A stretch of 29,113 bases of DNA from a virus. The stretch lies in IMG/VR virus record IMGVR_UViG_3300032297_000265, positions 1-29,113 of that record; one strand, 5' to 3'. The notes under the pieces are model-generated. The model did no database searches. It was not told the origin of the DNA and saw only the letters and a program-made list of their open reading frames with translations. The position numbers were made by a program, and so were the translations under genes. Within the stretch, counting starts at the first letter, position 1. The number at the start of each line of letters is the position of its first letter. This document shows positions 26,861 to 29,113 of this stretch, in pieces.

Positions 26861-26898
26861 AAAACAAAAAACGCTATTAAAGTTATTTTAATAGCGTT
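26861..26898 (-). terminator. Rho-independent terminator downstream of the 76-aa gene
   Basis: On the minus strand a perfect 12-bp stem, AACGCTATTAAA (26898-26887) pairing with TTTAATAGCGTT (26881-26870), with a 5-base loop, is followed by TTTT-G-TTTT. It lies about 25 bases beyond the stop of the 76-aa gene and 40 bases before the next start. Confidence 0.9.
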
Positions 26899-26922
26899 AC
26901 ATCAATTTACTATTTTATTAAA

Positions 26923-27153
26923 TTATGACACTTTATGACGAGTTTCGTTGTACTCAACTAACTCAATTCTAGTGCCATCCGGCCATTTTTTTACAATACC
27001 AGACCAATGATCAAATTCAGTCTTAGCATCATTCTTATTAGCATATACTAACTCACTTACTCTCAACCCACTTCGTGTAACAACATAAAATTTCTGTTCT
27101 GTAGTTACATTATTTTCGGTACCGTTTTCTTTTTTATTAGTCTTTTTAGACAT
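26923..27153 (-). CDS. hypothetical small protein
   Basis: 76 aa, unrecognised. A polar, charged N-terminus (MSKKTNKKENGTENN) is followed by a compact alpha/beta segment: FYVVTRSGLRVSELVYANKN, AKTEFDHWSGIVKKW, GTRIELVEYNE. The pattern suggests a small folded domain with one helix between strands. It is the last gene before a strong terminator and lies 72 bases after the 67-aa gene. No function can be assigned. Confidence 0.62.
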   Translation of the reverse strand: MSKKTNKKENGTENNVTTEQKFYVVTRSGLRVSELVYANKNDAKTEFDHWSGIVKKWPDGTRIELVEYNETRHKVS

Positions 27154-27197
27154 ATTAACTATATAGTTTAATTGTTATTATTTGGTTTTACTGTACA

Positions 27198-27222
27198 AAT
27201 TTATGATAACCAGTCATAAATT
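27198..27222 (-). terminator. weak hairpin after the 67-aa gene, possible terminator
   Basis: A 9-bp inverted repeat, AATTTATGA (27222-27214 on minus as coding) with TCATAAATT, encloses a 7-base loop just after the 67-aa stop. The stem is almost all A-T and only a short T run follows, so termination would be inefficient; it may instead be an mRNA-end stabiliser. Confidence 0.35.
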
Positions 27223-27225
27223 AAA

Positions 27226-27429
27226 TCATTCATCATCACCGTCACCATCAATATCTTTTGACGATGCTAATGGAATCGCACTAGTTTCCTCAACAATAGC
27301 TTTGATTTCACTTTCAATTTCCTTCATCTTATCTTTATAACCAGCAGCTACATCCTTGAAATCTTTCTTTACAAAGATTAACTTTTCCGTCAACTCATAT
27401 ACCTTCTTTTCTGCTTCTTGTTTTGTCAT
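27226..27429 (-). CDS. hypothetical small coiled-coil protein
   Basis: 67 aa. Residues 1-45 form a continuous charged helix with heptad-like spacing (EAEKKVYELTEKLIFVKKDF, MKEIESEIKAIVEE). The C-terminus is acidic, DIDGDGDDE, resembling a partial calcium loop but lacking a second helix. It lies 40 bases after the tmRNA 3' end and may share its transcript. Not recognised. Confidence 0.58.
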   Translation of the reverse strand: MTKQEAEKKVYELTEKLIFVKKDFKDVAAGYKDKMKEIESEIKAIVEETSAIPLASSKDIDGDGDDE

Positions 27430-27469
27430 ATACTATTTTTTACTATTTGTTTTTGTTTATCACCGAAAT

Positions 27470-27853
27470 TGGTGGACATAAAGGGAGTCGAACCCTTGTC
27501 TTTAAAACACTATCATAATCAGCCTACGTGTGTATACATTTTTTAGTTGTTAAGAACAATTATATTAAATGTCAAAACTAATTGTTCTAAAGATTTACAA
27601 AATACTCAATCAACAATGCAAATCAAATTGTTGATATAGCCTGATATTTTACACCCAACATAATTATCAGACATCATTATATTGAATGTGCGGCCGATTA
27701 GGCTGCCAATGCTACTGCATCACGGGAGGTGAAGTTATAGCTAATTACATTATCTTCAGCAGTTAATGTTTCGATAGAAGTTTTAAGAGGCCAACTATCA
27801 TCCTCTACACGCCTAACTAGTCAAATATCTTAAATCGAGACCAGTATATGCCC
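27470..27853 (-). ncRNA. ssrA: transfer-messenger RNA (tmRNA)
   Basis: 384 nt with the CCA end encoded. The acceptor stem pairs GGGCATA (27853-27847) with TATGTCC (27480-27474), with one G-U pair. The T-arm is AAGGG-TTCGACT-CCCTT and the discriminator base is A. The internal tag frame runs from GCT at 27760 to TAA at 27700-27698 and reads AEDNVISYNFTSRDAVALAA: 20 residues ending in the ALAA degradation signal. It would rescue stalled ribosomes with SmpB, which is not in this window and is presumably the host's. The gene begins 8 bases after the stop of the 84-aa gene and ends 40 bases before the 67-aa gene. The resume codon is inferred from frame and position. Confidence 0.93.
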
Positions 27854-27861
27854 ATAAAATG

Positions 27862-28116
27862 TTAAAGATCAAAAAATTGTCTATAAGATATTGTTTCATC
27901 CAAACCAAGTTCTCGTCTCATATTAGCAAATAATTCTTTGCCTCTTTCAACTGAAACAGGTTGGTTTAATTCTTCTCTTTTAATATCTTTAATAAGAATT
28001 GATATTTCACGACGAATTCTATTAGATTCAATTGGATTATTATCTTTTGTTTCTAACTCATCTTGTAATTGACTCAATTTATTTTTTAAGTCGTTTAGTT
28101 TCTTATTTGTTTCCAT
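27862..28116 (-). CDS. hypothetical helical protein upstream of tmRNA
   Basis: 84 aa, unrecognised. It is mostly helical: KLNDLKNKLSQLQDELE, then SNRIRREISILIKDIKREEL, and a second part ERGKELFANMRRELGLDE ending SYRQFFDL. The gene starts 31 bases after the last tRNA and stops 8 bases before the tmRNA, so it lies within the stable-RNA cluster and must be transcribed with at least one of them. The leader forms an 8-bp AT hairpin ending at the start codon. A role in RNA processing is tempting but unsupported. Confidence 0.6.
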   Translation of the reverse strand: METNKKLNDLKNKLSQLQDELETKDNNPIESNRIRREISILIKDIKREELNQPVSVERGKELFANMRRELGLDETISYRQFFDL

Positions 28117-28135
28117 TCTTATAAATATATAAGAA
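28116..28135 (-). promoter_or_regulatory. hairpin reaching the start codon of the 84-aa gene
   Basis: On the coding strand TTCTTATA-TATT-TATAAGAA forms a perfect 8-bp inverted repeat whose last base is the A of the ATG. It leaves no exposed ribosome binding site, so initiation may be weak or temperature-dependent. The stem is nearly all A-T. Confidence 0.45.
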
Positions 28136-28147
28136 CTTTTCTAAAAG

Positions 28148-28221
28148 TGGAGCGGGTAGAGGGAATCGAACCCTCACATCAACCTTGGCAAGGTCGAAGG
28201 CTACCACTACATCATACCCGC
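28148..28221 (-). tRNA. tRNA-Gly (GCC)
   Basis: Acceptor GCGGGTA/TACCCGC, encoded CCA, anticodon loop TTGCCAA on a GACC-type stem, T-loop TTCGATT. The acceptor stem is identical to that of the tRNA-Gly (UCC) at 28525-28598, suggesting duplication and change of anticodon. Confidence 0.93.
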
Positions 28222-28228
28222 TTTAAAA

Positions 28229-28303
28229 TGGTGGACCGTAAGAGAATCGAACTCTTCCCTAAAGCTTGCAAAGCTCCCGTGCTACCACTATCACTAACAG
28301 CCC
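28229..28303 (-). tRNA. tRNA-Ala (UGC)
   Basis: Acceptor GGGCTGT/ACGGTCC has the G3-U70 pair that marks tRNA-Ala; discriminator A; CCA encoded. Anticodon loop TTTGCAA gives UGC, T-loop TTCGATT. A strong promoter lies directly upstream. Confidence 0.93.
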
Positions 28304-28311
28304 ATTTAAAA

Positions 28312-28340
28312 ATCTTACACCAATATATAGTGTTTGTCAA
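28312..28340 (-). promoter_or_regulatory. sigma70-type promoter for tRNA-Ala/Gly
   Basis: On the minus strand TTGACA (28340-28335), a 17-base spacer, and TAAGAT (28317-28312). The expected start falls about two to five bases before tRNA-Ala. The -35 lies inside a GTTTG-T-CAAAC palindrome, which could be an operator. Confidence 0.75.
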
Positions 28341-28354
28341 ACTAAAAATCAAAA

Positions 28355-28430
28355 TGGTCGGAATGACAGGACTCGCACCTGCAACCTCCTAGCTCCAAAC
28401 CAGGCCGTCTACTATTGACATTACATTCCG
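28355..28430 (-). tRNA. aberrant tRNA-Pro (UGG) with A37 and degenerate elbow
   Basis: Acceptor CGGAATG/CATTCCG is perfect and identical to that of the normal tRNA-Pro at 28970-29047; CCA encoded. Anticodon stem CCTGG/CTAGG with loop TTTGGAG reads UGG but has A at position 37, where tRNA-Pro normally has G. The D-loop (AATAGTA) lacks the G18-G19 pair and the T-loop is TGCGAGT instead of TTC-type. Either a decaying duplicate or a specialised tRNA. Confidence 0.75.
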
Positions 28431-28437
28431 ATTAAAT

Positions 28438-28511
28438 TGGTTGCCTGAACTGGATTTGAACCAATACAAGAACTTTCAAAGAGTTCGGTGCTACCATTAC
28501 ACCATCAGGCA
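28438..28511 (-). tRNA. tRNA-Gln (UUG)
   Basis: Acceptor TGCCTGA/TCAGGCA with the U1-A72 pair typical of tRNA-Gln, CCA encoded. Anticodon loop CTTTGAA on GAACT/AGTTC gives UUG. T-loop TTCAAAT. Confidence 0.93.
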
Positions 28512-28524
28512 ATTAAATTTAAAT

Positions 28525-28598
28525 TGGAGCGGGTAGTGAGAATCGAACTCACCTTGCCAGTTTGGAAGACTGGCGCTTTACCACTAAGCTATACCCGC
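28525..28598 (-). tRNA. tRNA-Gly (UCC)
   Basis: Acceptor GCGGGTA/TACCCGC, CCA encoded, anticodon stem CCAGT/ACTGG with loop CTTCCAA giving UCC, T-loop TTCGATT. Confidence 0.94.
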
Positions 28599-28601
28599 AA
28601 A

Positions 28602-28691
28602 TGGCGGAAAGAGAAGGATTTGAACCTTCGGGGGTTTTAAGGCCCCGGAGCTTTAGCAAAGCTCTGCATTAGACCACTCTGCCACCTTTCC
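28602..28691 (-). tRNA. tRNA-Ser (GCU)
   Basis: Acceptor GGAAAGG/TCTTTCC, discriminator G, CCA encoded. Anticodon loop TTGCTAA on GAGCT/AGCTC gives GCU. It has a long GC-rich variable arm (CGGGG...CCCCG), as expected for Ser, and a normal T-loop TTCAAAT. Confidence 0.94.
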
Positions 28692-28729
28692 ATAAATCTT
28701 TTGACAAACTCCGATTTCTTCAAGAGACG

Positions 28730-28758
28730 ATATTATCAGTCTTCGGTTCCATTGTCAA
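28730..28758 (-). promoter_or_regulatory. sigma70-type promoter between the two tRNA-Ser genes
   Basis: On the minus strand TTGACA (28758-28753), 17 bases, TAATAT (28735-28730); alternatively GATAAT at 28737-28732 with a 15-base spacer. It would transcribe tRNA-Ser (GCU) and the genes beyond. The remaining spacer 28692-28775 holds no gene. Confidence 0.55.
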
Positions 28759-28775
28759 GTGGAGTTGTATTAAAA

Positions 28776-28868
28776 TGGCGGATGATGTCCGTACTGCCCG
28801 GACCTCCGTTTTTTAGACGGACCTAGTTTTCAAGACTAGTGCAGCCAGCTTATATCTGCCTATCATCC
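28776..28868 (-). tRNA. tRNA-Ser (UGA) with non-canonical T-loop
   Basis: Acceptor GGATGAT/ATCATCC, discriminator G, CCA encoded. Anticodon stem CTAGT/ACTAG with loop CTTGAAA gives UGA. The variable arm has a TCCGT/ACGGA stem. The T-stem GTCCG/CGGAC is perfect but the T-loop is GGCAGTA instead of TTCRANY, and the D-loop is ATATAAGCTGG. Confidence 0.82.
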
Positions 28869-28877
28869 ATAAAAAAT

Positions 28878-28962
28878 TGGTGGGCATAGAGGGACTTGAA
28901 CCCCCACGGATTTCTCCACGAGCTTCTAAGACTCGCATGGCTGCCAATTACATCATATGCCC
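28878..28962 (-). tRNA. tRNA-Leu (UAG)
   Basis: Acceptor GGGCATA/TATGCCC, discriminator A, CCA encoded. Anticodon loop CTTAGAA on CGAGT/GCTCG gives UAG. Class II variable arm (TGGAGAAATCCG) and T-loop TTCAAGT. The acceptor 5' strand GGGCATA is the same as that of the tmRNA. Confidence 0.92.
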
Positions 28963-28969
28963 AATAAAA

Positions 28970-29047
28970 TGGTCGGAATGATAGGATTTGAACCTACGAC
29001 ATCTTGCTCCCAAAGCAAGCGCTCTAGCCAAACTGAGCTACATTCCG
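28970..29047 (-). tRNA. tRNA-Pro (UGG)
   Basis: Acceptor CGGAATG/CATTCCG, CCA encoded. Anticodon stem CTTGC/GCAAG with loop TTTGGGA gives UGG with the expected G37. Normal D-loop (AGTTTGGCTA) and T-loop TTCAAAT. It is the intact counterpart of the aberrant copy at 28355-28430. Confidence 0.94.
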
Positions 29048-29054
29048 ATTAAAA

Positions 29055-29113
29055 TGGTAGGCGGTAAAGGATTTGAACCTCTGGCCTTGACCGTGTAAAG
29101 GTCCTGCTCTTCC
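29055..29113 (-). tRNA. tRNA-Val (UAC), 5' part outside the window
   Basis: The 3' portion is present: anticodon loop TTTACAC on GACC/GGTC giving UAC, T-loop TTCAAAT, 3' acceptor strand ACCGCCT, A and encoded CCA. The 5' acceptor strand and part of the D-arm lie beyond the window edge. Confidence 0.82.

Noticed and set aside
27470-27853. Prophage attachment site at the tmRNA/tRNA genes
   Set aside because: No integrase and no direct repeat of a tRNA or tmRNA 3' end are visible, and the gene content is that of a virulent phage.
28147-28392. 81-codon plus-strand frame
   Set aside because: It runs antisense through three tRNA genes.
28355-28430. tRNA-Trp or a suppressor tRNA
   Set aside because: The seven-base anticodon loop places UGG at 34-36; CCA, CUA or UCA cannot be placed there, and the acceptor stem is that of tRNA-Pro.
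28776-28868. Selenocysteine tRNA
   Set aside because: The anticodon is UGA (reads UCA), not UCA, and the acceptor plus T-stem length is normal.

Overview
The window is a very AT-rich stretch of a tailed-phage genome. Every gene I can support lies on the minus strand, so transcription runs from the high-coordinate end to the low-coordinate end. A T4-like (probably distant) myovirus is indicated by a gp6-type baseplate wedge protein of 660 aa, a gp25-type wedge protein of 131 aa, a gp5-like spike/hub protein and a gp55-type late sigma factor. PhoH, a phage-borne Hsp20, a GlcNAc-type glycosyltransferase, ten tRNAs and a tmRNA fit a large-genome virulent phage of the kind common in aquatic samples. 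The host cannot be named from the sequence. Two TTGACA-type promoters in the tRNA array suggest a host with an ordinary housekeeping sigma factor.

Layout in the direction of transcription. (1) 29113-28148: ten tRNA genes (Val partial, Pro, Leu, Ser-UGA, Ser-GCU, Gly-UCC, Gln, an aberrant Pro, Ala, Gly-GCC). The CCA end is encoded in all of them, and two spacers hold promoters. (2) 28116-26473: small unknown genes around a complete tmRNA whose tag is 20 residues ending ALAA. A terminator lies at about 26880. (3) 26510-22468: PhoH, two paralogous fibre proteins and a glycosyltransferase. (4) 22467-21793: hsp20 as a separate unit, with a palindrome over a TATAAT box, a good Shine-Dalgarno and its own terminator. 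(5) 21777-18938: a membrane/coiled-coil protein, small proteins and the late sigma factor with a lysine-rich N-terminal extension. (6) 18936-2004: the baseplate and tail-appendage block: spike, a glycine-zipper protein, gp25, gp6, a DNRLRE-like protein, a 1408-aa LamG-bearing protein, and virion proteins that share a C-terminal module. (7) 1980-1: a RuvC-fold resolvase, a GIY-YIG homing endonuclease and a partial DUF2786-like protein.

The late sigma factor presumably drives the baseplate and fibre genes. The tRNAs and tmRNA would support translation of the AT-rich late messages. The strongest leads are: a tail protein that joins a seven-repeat beta-propeller to a domain split by an insertion carrying two dockerin-type calcium loops; a protein beside the spike gene with seven glycines spaced exactly four apart; a duplicate tRNA-Pro with A37 and a degenerate elbow; a tRNA-Ser with no canonical T-loop; and five TATAAATA octamers, all just upstream of start codons in the unexpected orientation.
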